Assembly (NCBI GenBank): GCA_025360395.1
Contig: JANYCH010000199.1
Coordinates: 1-33,910, forward strand
Direction: 5' to 3'
Length of the DNA stretch: 33,910 nt
DNA from: Cytophagales bacterium
Lineage (GTDB): Bacteria; Bacteroidota; Bacteroidia; Cytophagales; UBA9547
Position numbers and translations under genes: made by a program
Notes under the pieces: generated by a model
Databases searched by the model: none
What the model was told of the DNA's origin: nothing
Seen by the model: the letters and a program-made list of their open reading frames with translations, nothing else
Shown: positions 16,902 to 24,954 of the stretch, piece after piece
Layout of the letters: the number at the start of each line of letters is the position of its first letter
Position numbering within the stretch: position 1 is the first letter of the stretch

Positions 16902-17171
16902 ATGAATAAGTCAGAAATCAAATTAATAAGTTTTAAAAAATTCTTTACTAAATACTTCAAGTTTCATTCAGACATTATTGTTTTTAACCCGGATGCAGAT
17001 TATTCATATGAATTTAAGGATCCTCGCGTGTCGTTCCTTGAATTGAATATCAACAATGGCAACCAAAGAAAAGATTGGCTGGAGTACAGTTATTATCCCT
17101 TCTTAGGCTCTAGCCTAAATTTAAAAATAAACGATGAAAATGCATTATTTGGTTTTATAGGCAATAATTAA
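16902..17171 (+). CDS. Hypothetical 89-residue protein between Cys leader and tRNA-Cys
   Basis: I do not recognise this protein. From ATG 16902 it begins MNKSEIKLISFKKFFTKYFK, has a basic N-terminal third and a more acidic, aromatic middle (DADYSYEFKDPRVSFLELN), and ends GFIGNN. It contains no cysteine, no transmembrane segment and no signal peptide. The frame is open upstream to 16806, so a TTG start at 16836, overlapping the leader Cys codons, is possible but less likely. It lies 50 nt after the leader stop, and its own stop is 6 nt before tRNA-Cys, so one transcript probably carries all three. The absence of Cys is notable if it is made during cysteine limitation. Confidence 0.6.
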   Translation: MNKSEIKLISFKKFFTKYFKFHSDIIVFNPDADYSYEFKDPRVSFLELNINNGNQRKDWLEYSYYPFLGSSLNLKINDENALFGFIGNN

Positions 17172-17177
17172 AAATTT

Positions 17178-17248
17178 GGCTACGTGTCCGAGTGGTTAGG
17201 TACGGGTCTGCAAAACCTTTTACAGCGGTTCGAATCCGCTCGTAGCCT
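17178..17248 (+). tRNA. tRNA-Cys (anticodon GCA)
   Basis: 71-nt cloverleaf. Acceptor arms GGCTACG / CGTAGCC pair fully, with discriminator U73, a major Cys identity base. The anticodon loop is CTGCAAA (GCA) and the T arm AGCGG-TTCGAAT-CCGCT is perfect. CCA is not encoded. Oddities are a T-T opposition at the 10-25 position of the D stem and weak pairs at the base of the anticodon stem (CGGGT against ACCTT: C-T and G-T). It lies 6 nt after the stop of the 89-residue gene, so processing from that transcript is likely. Confidence 0.95.
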
Positions 17249-17253
17249 CAAGT

Positions 17254-17270
17254 GAAAGATTTTCTTTTTT
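17254..17270 (+). terminator. Weak hairpin plus T6 after tRNA-Cys
   Basis: GAAA-GAT-TTTC followed by TTTTTT. The stem is short, but the T-run directly behind the tRNA and before a convergent gene suggests transcript termination. Confidence 0.35.
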
Positions 17271-17276
17271 AACTAG

Positions 17277-18509
17277 TTAGTTAAAGCAGAATATAAATTC
17301 AGTTCCGATATTTTTTTGACTGTTTACTTTGATAGATACATTATACTTATCTAAAAGCTTTTTTACAATATAAAGGCCCATACCTGTCCCTTCTATATCA
17401 TGATTGTCCATACGTTCAAACAGGTTAAATAACTTTCCTTGTTCTTCATCTGTCATCCCTCGACCGTTGTCTGCAACTGATAGATATTTTAGTCCATCCT
17501 GAGTAGTAAAATTCAGTTTAAGATAGGGAGCCCGGTCAGGATGTTTGTATTTTATTGCGTTTGTAATGAGGTTATAAAGCAAACTTTTAAAAGCAACCCT
17601 ATTAAAAGTAAAATCTTCAACTTCAGAGAAGTTTTCGACAATTATTGAATTTGAATTATTTATCAGGGAAGTGATACTTGTTTCAATCTCTTCTAATACC
17701 GGTTTAACTTTGAAAGTCTCGAAAGAGGTACCTTCATTTTCTTTTCTTATTATATCAATTAATTCATTAATGGTGTTTTTAAGTTGTACAATAGCGCCTT
17801 CCTGCATTTTAATTATTTCAAACACTTCTGTTGAAATGGGGCTTTCCAACTCATCTTCTAATGCACTTATAAGTGCTTCCAGATTTGCGACCGGCAATTT
17901 CAGATCGTGAGAGGCTGTATAAACAAACTGATCGAGGTTATTATTAAGACTAATAAGTTTTTGATTATAAATCTGCAATTCAGCTTCAATAGTTTTCCTT
18001 TTCTCTATTTCAGCATTGAGGTCTGCATTCTTTATGTTCAGATCAGCGGTTCTTTGCTGAACAATTAATTCAAGATTATTATATGCTTCTTCAAGGTTCC
18101 TTTGCTGAATGTAAATGTCAATAAAAGAATAAACTTTAGATCGGGTAATTACCGGATCTAAAGGCTTAAACAGATAATCAACAGCTCCTTTGCTGTAACC
18201 TTCGGAAACATATTTGGATTCGTGGTTCAGGGCTGTGACAAATATGATGGGTATATTTTGAGAAGTTTTAGATTTCTTCAAAAAAGAAGCAACCTCATAA
18301 CCATCCATTTCGGGCATTTGTACGTCTAAAAGTACCAAAGCAATATTGCCTTTGTAAGCAATTTTCAAAGCTTCGTTTCCCGAGGTTGCGCGAAGAAAAT
18401 TAACAGACCTTTCTTCTAAATTTAGCAAATTCTCAAGAGCATAAATATTTTCTTCCTTATCATCTACTATGAGGACGTTGACAGAAATATCCTTTGGGTT
18501 TGAATTCAT
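17277..18509 (-). CDS. Receiver-histidine kinase (hybrid sensor with N-terminal REC)
   Basis: Cytoplasmic 410-residue signalling protein. The N-terminal receiver (about 10-130) has D16/D17, phospho-acceptor Asp62 in LLDVQMPEMDG and Lys in FKPLDP. A coiled coil (about 135-195) follows. The HisKA domain has His201 in VYTASHDLKLPVANLEAL. The HATPase domain has the N box NLITNAIKYKHPD, the G1 box VADNGRGMTD and GTGMGLYIVKKL. It has no membrane segment, so it is driven by its receiver, probably through the large upstream kinase of the same operon. ATG start, 4 nt after cheB. It ends next to the convergent tRNA-Cys. Confidence 0.93.
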   Translation of the reverse strand: MNSNPKDISVNVLIVDDKEENIYALENLLNLEERSVNFLRATSGNEALKIAYKGNIALVLLDVQMPEMDGYEVASFLKKSKTSQNIPIIFVTALNHESKYVSEGYSKGAVDYLFKPLDPVITRSKVYSFIDIYIQQRNLEEAYNNLELIVQQRTADLNIKNADLNAEIEKRKTIEAELQIYNQKLISLNNNLDQFVYTASHDLKLPVANLEALISALEDELESPISTEVFEIIKMQEGAIVQLKNTINELIDIIRKENEGTSFETFKVKPVLEEIETSITSLINNSNSIIVENFSEVEDFTFNRVAFKSLLYNLITNAIKYKHPDRAPYLKLNFTTQDGLKYLSVADNGRGMTDEEQGKLFNLFERMDNHDIEGTGMGLYIVKKLLDKYNVSIKVNSQKNIGTEFIFCFN

Positions 18510-18513
18510 GTAA

Positions 18514-19101
18514 CTATAACGTTGACATTAATAATGACTGTATTTCCTCCAGTTTCAAAATGTGATCTATCTTAACCCTTTCAATTGCAGAAAGTGGCAT
18601 TGTTTTACTTATTGCCTCCATTGGATCCTGCACAATAGTCAGGCCACCCATTTCAGAGATTGCCTTTAATCCCTGGCTACCATCAGAATTTGCTCCTGTC
18701 AAAAGTATACCTATAAGTTTGTTTCGAAAAACCAATGAAGCGCTTTCAAATACTATGTCAATTGAAGGTCTTGAAAAAAGGACATTTTCAGAAACATCTA
18801 ATGAAAAGGTCCTGTCTTTTTCTACTAATACATGATAATTTGCCGGGACAAGATATATGGTTCCTGGACGAATTTCTTCTTTATCAGTTACTTCTTTAGT
18901 ATAAAGCCGGGTATTTTTTGTAATAACTGAACACAGGTTGCTTTCTACATTTTTTTGACGGTGAACTACAACAACAATCGGCAAAGGAAAGAAAACTGGC
19001 AAATCTTTTACGATTTTAATAACCGCTTCCATTCCTCCCCAGGATCCTCCGATCACAATGGCTTCGTAACCATTTTTTTTTATTTTAAAATTTTCTTCCA
19101 T
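18514..19101 (-). CDS. cheB: CheB-type methylesterase, stand-alone domain
   Basis: 195-residue protein consisting only of the CheB catalytic domain, without the receiver domain that regulates classical CheB. The catalytic triad is visible: Ser20 in VIGGSWGGMEAV, His47 in VVVHRQKN and Asp140 in LTGANSDGSQGLKAIS. The family hydrolyses glutamyl methyl esters on chemoreceptors, but no receptor gene is nearby, so its substrate here is unknown. Its ATG overlaps the cheR stop by one base (TAATG), which indicates translational coupling, and the downstream kinase follows after 4 nt. Confidence 0.92.
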   Translation of the reverse strand: MEENFKIKKNGYEAIVIGGSWGGMEAVIKIVKDLPVFFPLPIVVVVHRQKNVESNLCSVITKNTRLYTKEVTDKEEIRPGTIYLVPANYHVLVEKDRTFSLDVSENVLFSRPSIDIVFESASLVFRNKLIGILLTGANSDGSQGLKAISEMGGLTIVQDPMEAISKTMPLSAIERVKIDHILKLEEIQSLLMSTL

Positions 19102-19928
19102 TAAGAAATACGCCTGTAAATCTTTTCCTTACTATCTATTACTTCAAAATTTTTCCTGTATCTGGAAGTACTTAATGATTCTTTATTTCCTAAAACAAGG
19201 TATCCAAATACAGGAAGGCTATCAAGGAACATGCCAATTACTTTTTCCTGTAAATCTCTTTGAAAATATATCAATACGTTTCTGCAAACGATTAAATTAA
19301 ACTCATTGAAAGACGCATCACTAACCAAATTATGGGTAGAGTAAATTACGTTTGCTTTTAACTGTTCATTCATTATTGCATTATTATATCTCGCAAAATA
19401 ATAATCGGATAATGAAGTATGACCGCCAGCATTGATATAGTTTTTTGAATAATCTTTCATAACAGACAAAGGATAAATACCTTCTGCTGCTTCATTTATT
19501 ACTTTTTGATTAATGTCAGTAGCATAAATCCTGGTTTTTTTTAATATTCCTTCTTCTTTAAACAGGATTGCCAATGAGTAAACTTCTTCTCCAGTAGAAC
19601 ACCCAGCATCCCAAACACGAACATGCGGGTAAGTATCTAATTGAGGTATAACCTTAGCACGCAATTCTTTAAAGAAACCAGGGTCGCGGAACATTTCTGT
19701 TACATTGACAGTTATCTCCAACAGAAAATTATTAAAATGAAACTGGTCAATTTCCAAGTAACGCTTTAATTCTTCAACGGCTGACATCTTCATATTGGCC
19801 ATATATCTTCTTATTCGTCTCTGAAAAGAAGCTATAGAATATAAAGTAAAATCGAACCCATACATTCCCTTTATAAACAAAAGTAAATCAAGATATTCGT
19901 CATCATCCAATTCTAAAAGTGCAGACAT
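19101..19928 (-). CDS. cheR: CheR-type protein-glutamate methyltransferase
   Basis: 275-residue SAM-dependent methyltransferase of the CheR family. The N-terminal helical domain (1-75) ends in the TVNVTEMFRDP motif. The Rossmann domain has the SAM loop VWDAGCSTGEEVYSLAI (105-121), YATDINQKVI and LIVCRNVLIYF. It lacks the beta-subdomain tether partners that can be judged from context, and no chemoreceptor, CheW or CheA gene is in the window. ATG start, 7 nt after the large hybrid kinase, and its stop overlaps the cheB start. The context suggests it modifies a component of this kinase system instead of a motility receptor. Confidence 0.94.
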   Translation of the reverse strand: MSALLELDDDEYLDLLLFIKGMYGFDFTLYSIASFQRRIRRYMANMKMSAVEELKRYLEIDQFHFNNFLLEITVNVTEMFRDPGFFKELRAKVIPQLDTYPHVRVWDAGCSTGEEVYSLAILFKEEGILKKTRIYATDINQKVINEAAEGIYPLSVMKDYSKNYINAGGHTSLSDYYFARYNNAIMNEQLKANVIYSTHNLVSDASFNEFNLIVCRNVLIYFQRDLQEKVIGMFLDSLPVFGYLVLGNKESLSTSRYRKNFEVIDSKEKIYRRIS

Positions 19929-19935
19929 GTGAATT

Positions 19936-22900
19936 TTAAATCTGGTAAAGCCAAACTCTCATAAGAGAGATAAGTTTTGGTATATCAATAGGTTTTGAAG
20001 CATAATCAGAGATTCCAGCTGCCAGACATTTCTCTTTGTCTCCCGGCATTGCCTTGGCAGTTACTGCTATTATGGGCAAGTTATTAAATCTTTCATCAGC
20101 ACGTATAATTTTAGTTGCCTCGATTCCATCCATTTCAGGCATCATAATATCCATTAAAACAATTTGTATGTCAGGGTTTTTATTCAATTCATCAATCGCC
20201 TGCTTACCATCGTAGGCAACCAAGACTTCCATTCCCTGATCTTCCAATACGTTGGTCAAGGAATAAATATTCCTCATGTCATCATCTGCTATGAGTACCT
20301 TTTTGTATTTTAAAGATGCTTCAGATTTGTTTAAATTTTTCAGGAATGACTCTGCCTTGTTAAGGGTTTTATCAATACTAAACAGAAATAATTTAACTTC
20401 TTCTAATAACCTGGTATAAGAATAAGCCGTCTTTATAATAATCGTATTTGCATATTTTTTATATGCTGCTTCTTCTTTCTCAGTTAAGTCTTTACCTGAA
20501 TAAATAATGACTGGAATATTCTGGATTTGAACATTCTTTCTGATATTTTCTAAAACCTGGTAACCCGTCATATCTGGCAGGTTAATGTCCAATATCACAC
20601 AATCAAATTCTTTAACTAAAAGCATTTCCAAGGCCTCTTTCCCCGAAAAGGCACTTTGAGATATCAGATCCTGGGTAATAAGTAATTCTTTTACTGCATT
20701 ATTTTCAATAGTATTGTCTTCAACTATCAGGACGGTTTTTGTGGGGCTAGCCTCTTCATTCCTGTTAATATTTCCTAAAGTCTGATCCAACATCTGCAAA
20801 GTCAAGGGTTTCGGAATGAAAGTTTCCTGACCCAAATCTTTCGAACCTTCTTTTTCAAAGGCCGACATTAAATGGACCGGCACTTTCTTTAATGAGGGGT
20901 CATTTTTCAATTTCCTTAAAACTTCCCACCCTGTTGTATCTGGAAGTTGAATATCAAGTAGAATAGCGTCAGGATTACAGTTTTTAGCAAGTTCAAAACC
21001 TTCGCTTCCGTTACTTGCTGTAAACACTTCATATCCCTTTTTCTCAGAATAATCTACCAGAATATTACTAAAGTAAAAATCATCTTCGATAATCAGGATC
21101 CTGGTTTTCCCTCCTATAATTTTCCCTTTTTTAAATTCAACAGCTTGCGCTGTTTTTATTTCCTTCACATTTCTGGCTGGCTGTTCTCTTTCAACATTCT
21201 CAATAGGTTGAGGCGCTTCCAGCAGATACGGCAAATAAAGAGTGAAGGAGCTTCCTTTTCCCAGTTCACTTTCAAACTGAATTTCTCCGCCTAATAATGC
21301 TGCCAGGTCACGGCTTATGGTTAAGCCCAATCCGGAACCTCCAAATTTTCTGGTTGTAGAAAGGTCTGCCTGTTGAAAAGCTTCAAAAACAATGTGTTTT
21401 TTATCTTCCGCAATACCAATCCCAGCGTCTTTGACAGTAAATGCTATTGTTTTACCATTTTTCAAATTGGTATTGGCAAACTTTACTTCATTCCCTACTC
21501 TGTGTATATTGTATTCAATCGATTTATCCTTCGGAGTAAATTTAAAAGCATTTGATAATAAGTTCTTCAGGATTTGTTCTACCCTAAAACGGTCGGTACG
21601 GATAGTTTCTGGCAGGGCAGGATCTATAAAAACTTTAAAATCTATCTGTTTTTCTAAGGCAAGGTCTTTAAATTGGCCTTCAAGATTGAATTCATCAATT
21701 TTATACTCACTTAATTCAAGAGCAACTTTTCCAGATTCAATTCTGGCAAGATCTAATATTTCGTTTATTAGTTTTAGAAGGTCGTTCCCTGACTTTTCAA
21801 TAACACCGGCATGTTGAGTCTCTTTTTCGGATAAGGTATTATTCCGGTTGTCCTTTAATATTTTGGCAAGGATCAGAATACTGTTTAATGGTGTCCTTAA
21901 TTCGTGCGACATATTGGCCAGAAAATCTGACTTATATTTACTAACCATTTCGAATTGTTCCATTTTAAGCTGAATTGCATCTTTTGCATTTTCAAGCTCC
22001 TGGTTTTTGTACCTTAGGCTTTCATATTGTTCTTCAAGTTCATTGGTTTTTTCCTCCAATTCGGCATTTTTTTCCTGTAGTTCTTCTTCACTTGTTCTCA
22101 ATTCTTCTTCTGAAGCCTGCAAAAGATCCCTTTGATAACGGATTTCTTCATTAATCTGCCTTAATTCTTCCTGCTGGGCTTCAAGTTCTTCTGCCTGGTT
22201 TTGAACTTGTTTTAGAAACTCTTCAGTTTTCATTTCTGACTTTATTGCGAACAAGAATGTAGCAACAGTAAGATTAATGCCATTCAGGAATTCTAAATCC
22301 TTCTTGTCAAAATTATTTTTATGTAATAATTCTACTATTGCAATTGTTTTATTGTGATGATAAAAAGGAAGTAAAAGTATACTGGAAGGCTCAATATTTA
22401 CAAAAGTTGACTTTATTGTCAAACTGCCATCCGGTACATCGTTTATTATAGTTGGTTTCATATCAAGTACGACCTGACCAAGTAAACCCTCTCCTGATTT
22501 AAATTTGGAACGGGTATTCGAAGTATTTTCAAATGCAAATTGGTTTGTCAATTGAAACTCATCATTTTCATCCTGAATAAATAAAATTCCAGAATTACTT
22601 TTGGTAAAATCGCATAAGAAACGTAATAGCTTATCTCCAAAACTTTCCAATTCCCTTTCCGGTCTCAACAAATCATTTAGTTCAGTCGATTTTGAGAGTA
22701 GATAGTTGTTCTTATTTAATTCTGTTTGACTCAATAAAATTTGTTCATTGTTAGATTTGAGTTCGGCATTTAGCCTGGAAAGTTCCATTTCTGCAAACTC
22801 CCTGATTTTAATATCTTTGGAGATAAGGTAGAAAGACAGCAAGGAAACTAAAACTGCTATCATGGATGTAATACCTATAATATAGGGTGTAATAGTAGCA

Positions 22901-23442
22901 AATTGTTCAACTCCCTTTATCCTGATATTCAACAACCTGTCTTCTTCAATTTTCATTTCGGCTATGATAGCCCTACATTTAAACATAATTTCCCTGCCCT
23001 TTAACATATCATGAACAGGCATTCTATGTTCGGCTTTGTAAATTCTTATAACAGAATCTAATGTGGAGAATCTTAGATTAATATACGGCACAAGCCTTCT
23101 AATGCTATTCTGTTGCCTGTCATTGTCTATTGTAAGAGCCCTTATTGATTCTACGGATTCCATAGCCCTTTCGTGGCTTCCATTGTAAAGTGAAAGAAAA
23201 ACATCTTCTCCTGAGAGCAAATAACCTCTTTGTGAAGTTTCCCCATCTTTAAGACTAGAAAGCACATTCTCAAGACTTTTTAATACTTCATTGGTGTGGT
23301 CAACTAATTTAGACATCTTAATTAACTCCCTTATACTGAAAAAGGACAGCAAGGAACTGATGATCAATATGATTAAAGAAAATCCTAACCCGAACTGTAT
23401 TTTCTTATTTAGGGTTACGTTAGAAAAATTTAAATTTGACAT
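19936..23442 (-). CDS. CHASE3-GAF hybrid histidine kinase with three receiver domains
   Basis: 1168-residue inner-membrane sensor kinase. TM1 (about 16-38), a periplasmic CHASE3-like helical domain (40-180, with DGETSQRGYLLSGE) and TM2 (183-207) are followed by a cytoplasmic GAF domain (about 250-400). A long Glu-rich coiled coil (405-500) leads to HisKA with His513 in FLANMSHELRTPLN and an HATPase (DAGIGIAED, GGSGLGLTISRDL). Three receivers follow: REC1 Asp830 (LLDIQLPDTTGW), REC2 Asp952 (ILDINLPDMTGY) and REC3 Asp1098 (LMDIMMPEMDG). It is first in an operon with cheR, cheB and a receiver-kinase. Multiple receivers suggest a branched or integrating phosphorelay. ATG start. The ligand is unknown. 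Confidence 0.94.
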   Translation of the reverse strand: MSNLNFSNVTLNKKIQFGLGFSLIILIISSLLSFFSIRELIKMSKLVDHTNEVLKSLENVLSSLKDGETSQRGYLLSGEDVFLSLYNGSHERAMESVESIRALTIDNDRQQNSIRRLVPYINLRFSTLDSVIRIYKAEHRMPVHDMLKGREIMFKCRAIIAEMKIEEDRLLNIRIKGVEQFATITPYIIGITSMIAVLVSLLSFYLISKDIKIREFAEMELSRLNAELKSNNEQILLSQTELNKNNYLLSKSTELNDLLRPERELESFGDKLLRFLCDFTKSNSGILFIQDENDEFQLTNQFAFENTSNTRSKFKSGEGLLGQVVLDMKPTIINDVPDGSLTIKSTFVNIEPSSILLLPFYHHNKTIAIVELLHKNNFDKKDLEFLNGINLTVATFLFAIKSEMKTEEFLKQVQNQAEELEAQQEELRQINEEIRYQRDLLQASEEELRTSEEELQEKNAELEEKTNELEEQYESLRYKNQELENAKDAIQLKMEQFEMVSKYKSDFLANMSHELRTPLNSILILAKILKDNRNNTLSEKETQHAGVIEKSGNDLLKLINEILDLARIESGKVALELSEYKIDEFNLEGQFKDLALEKQIDFKVFIDPALPETIRTDRFRVEQILKNLLSNAFKFTPKDKSIEYNIHRVGNEVKFANTNLKNGKTIAFTVKDAGIGIAEDKKHIVFEAFQQADLSTTRKFGGSGLGLTISRDLAALLGGEIQFESELGKGSSFTLYLPYLLEAPQPIENVEREQPARNVKEIKTAQAVEFKKGKIIGGKTRILIIEDDFYFSNILVDYSEKKGYEVFTASNGSEGFELAKNCNPDAILLDIQLPDTTGWEVLRKLKNDPSLKKVPVHLMSAFEKEGSKDLGQETFIPKPLTLQMLDQTLGNINRNEEASPTKTVLIVEDNTIENNAVKELLITQDLISQSAFSGKEALEMLLVKEFDCVILDINLPDMTGYQVLENIRKNVQIQNIPVIIYSGKDLTEKEEAAYKKYANTIIIKTAYSYTRLLEEVKLFLFSIDKTLNKAESFLKNLNKSEASLKYKKVLIADDDMRNIYSLTNVLEDQGMEVLVAYDGKQAIDELNKNPDIQIVLMDIMMPEMDGIEATKIIRADERFNNLPIIAVTAKAMPGDKEKCLAAGISDYASKPIDIPKLISLMRVWLYQI

Positions 23443-23933
23443 TAAAGGTTTATTTCGTGGATTAATATTTGTCTTAAAACAATTTCAAACAATCTTAACA
23501 AAATTTAAAAATTCCATTCGTTTCATACTGATATATAAGAACTTATAATAATCCTGTATCAAACTGTTTTTCAAATAGTTATTTAAAAATCTAAATAACA
23601 TACAACTAAAAAAACTTTGCCATAAGGTACGCATGAAACCATAAAAAATTATATTATTGTTATTTAATACTTCTAATTTAATAAATAAGACAAGTGGATA
23701 AAAATAAATATTATTTATCCTTTTCGAAACAAAAATCCGAATATTGACCAAAAACAATATTTTTAAATATTATAATTAGTAAAATTTGAATATTTCAGAA
23801 TAATATTTTGTAATTACTTGAAGCATCCCTATATTTGAAATGCTTATTTATCTTTTTGAAAACATTCATTCCTTCTGGTTTCTATATCCTTCACAACATA
23901 GATTTTAGGCAGGTATAACAAGACAGAGCCACA
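23443..23933. other. Divergent non-coding region (491 bp)
   Basis: Very AT-rich spacer between the hybrid-kinase operon (leftward) and the permease gene (rightward). I find no convincing gene; a leftward 90-codon reading frame at 23485-23757 has composition typical of chance. It holds a promoter for the permease at its right end. Two small dyads are also visible: GTTATTTA/TAAATAAC (23578-23585, 23592-23599) and GGATAAA/TTTATCC (23696-23702, 23714-23720). Either may bind a regulator. No clear promoter for the kinase operon was found. Confidence 0.6.
23807..23837 (+). promoter_or_regulatory. Promoter of the TauE/SafE-type permease gene
   Basis: TTTG (23807-23810), a 19-nt spacer and TATATTTG (23830-23837) match the phylum consensus. 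The predicted leader is about 90 nt. The -33 region (23792-23812) is identical at 19 of 21 positions to that of the poly-Cys leader promoter. Confidence 0.65.
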
Positions 23934-24941
23934 ATGAAAATCAGGAGAATTATAGAAAAACATGATAAGGCAGACATTGAGCATGAGGAATTAGGCATAC
24001 CGCCTTTAGAAGAATCAGTTCACGAAGAACCATGGAGCCTCCTCAAAAAATGCTTAGTGGCAGCATTCATTGCAATAGGTGTGGTAACTGTAGTTTATTT
24101 TCTGCTTCAATTCCTTTTTCCCGTTTTTACTGCTGAAAAAGTTGTTCAATTTATTGATGTATTTACCCAGAAAAAATTCTGGACATATGTATTTGTTGGC
24201 CTTGGTGCACAAATGATTGATGGGGCTTTAGGAATGGCATATGGAGTTAGTTCTACAACCTTTTTATTGAGTGCAGGTGTAGGGCCTTCCGCAGCAAGTG
24301 CAAGTGTGCACATTGCCGAAATGTTTACATCAGGTATATCCGGCATTTCTCACCTCAAATTTGGGAATGTTAACAAAAAGCTATTTAAAAGTCTTTTATT
24401 TACCGGTGTACTTGGAGGAATGCTAGGTGCATTTCTATCAACACAAATAGATGGTAATATTCTAAAGCCTTATATATCAGGATATTTGCTTATCATGGGC
24501 ATTGTAATTATAAGGAAGGCTGTTAGAAAGAATGTTAAAAAGAAAAAGACAACCAATATACGCTGGCTGGCTTTGTTTGGCGGGTTTGTTGATGCAGTCG
24601 GTGGTGGAGGTTGGGGACCTGTAGTAACTACTACACTTGTTAGCTCAGGAAGAGACCCTCGTTATACGATAGGTTCGGTTAACCTAGCCGAATTCTTTGT
24701 CGCAGTAGGTACGGCTTTGTCATTTGCCCTTTTCATGGGCCTTCAGGAATGGCAAACAATAGGTGAACTTGGTGTTATTATTTTAGGCTTAATAGTGGGT
24801 GGAATGTTTGCAGCGCCATTTGCTGCTATAATATTAAGACATGTAAAGGCAAAAAAACTGATGATTTTTGTTGGTATACTTATTATTGTTTTGAGCCTTC
24901 GGACACTGCTGAAAGCATTATTTGGAATACAATTATTCTAA
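23934..24941 (+). CDS. TSUP-family permease (sulfite exporter TauE/SafE)
   Basis: 335-residue inner-membrane protein. A soluble N-terminal segment (1-35) precedes about eight hydrophobic segments. The duplicated TSUP motif is clear: GLGAQMIDGALGMAYGVSST at 89-108 followed by a PSAASASVHIAEMF element, and again GGFVDAVGGGGWGPVVTTTL at 216-235 followed by RYTIGSVNLAEFF. Family members export sulfite, sulfoacetate or related organosulfur anions, but the substrate cannot be read from sequence. ATG start, behind a good promoter. The downstream amidohydrolase starts 13 nt later, so the two may be co-transcribed. Confidence 0.9.
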   Translation: MKIRRIIEKHDKADIEHEELGIPPLEESVHEEPWSLLKKCLVAAFIAIGVVTVVYFLLQFLFPVFTAEKVVQFIDVFTQKKFWTYVFVGLGAQMIDGALGMAYGVSSTTFLLSAGVGPSAASASVHIAEMFTSGISGISHLKFGNVNKKLFKSLLFTGVLGGMLGAFLSTQIDGNILKPYISGYLLIMGIVIIRKAVRKNVKKKKTTNIRWLALFGGFVDAVGGGGWGPVVTTTLVSSGRDPRYTIGSVNLAEFFVAVGTALSFALFMGLQEWQTIGELGVIILGLIVGGMFAAPFAAIILRHVKAKKLMIFVGILIIVLSLRTLLKALFGIQLF

Positions 24942-24954
24942 ACCTGAAAAAAAA

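Noticed and set aside
23485..23757. Leftward 90-codon reading frame in the long intergenic region
   Set aside because: It is dominated by Phe, Ile, Asn, Tyr and Leu codons expected from random AT-rich DNA, has no recognisable motif, and overlaps the region where the kinase-operon promoter should lie.
24922..24954. Upstream ATG for the M20 amidohydrolase
   Set aside because: It overlaps the permease coding end and adds residues without family similarity; ATG 24955 gives the usual N-terminus.
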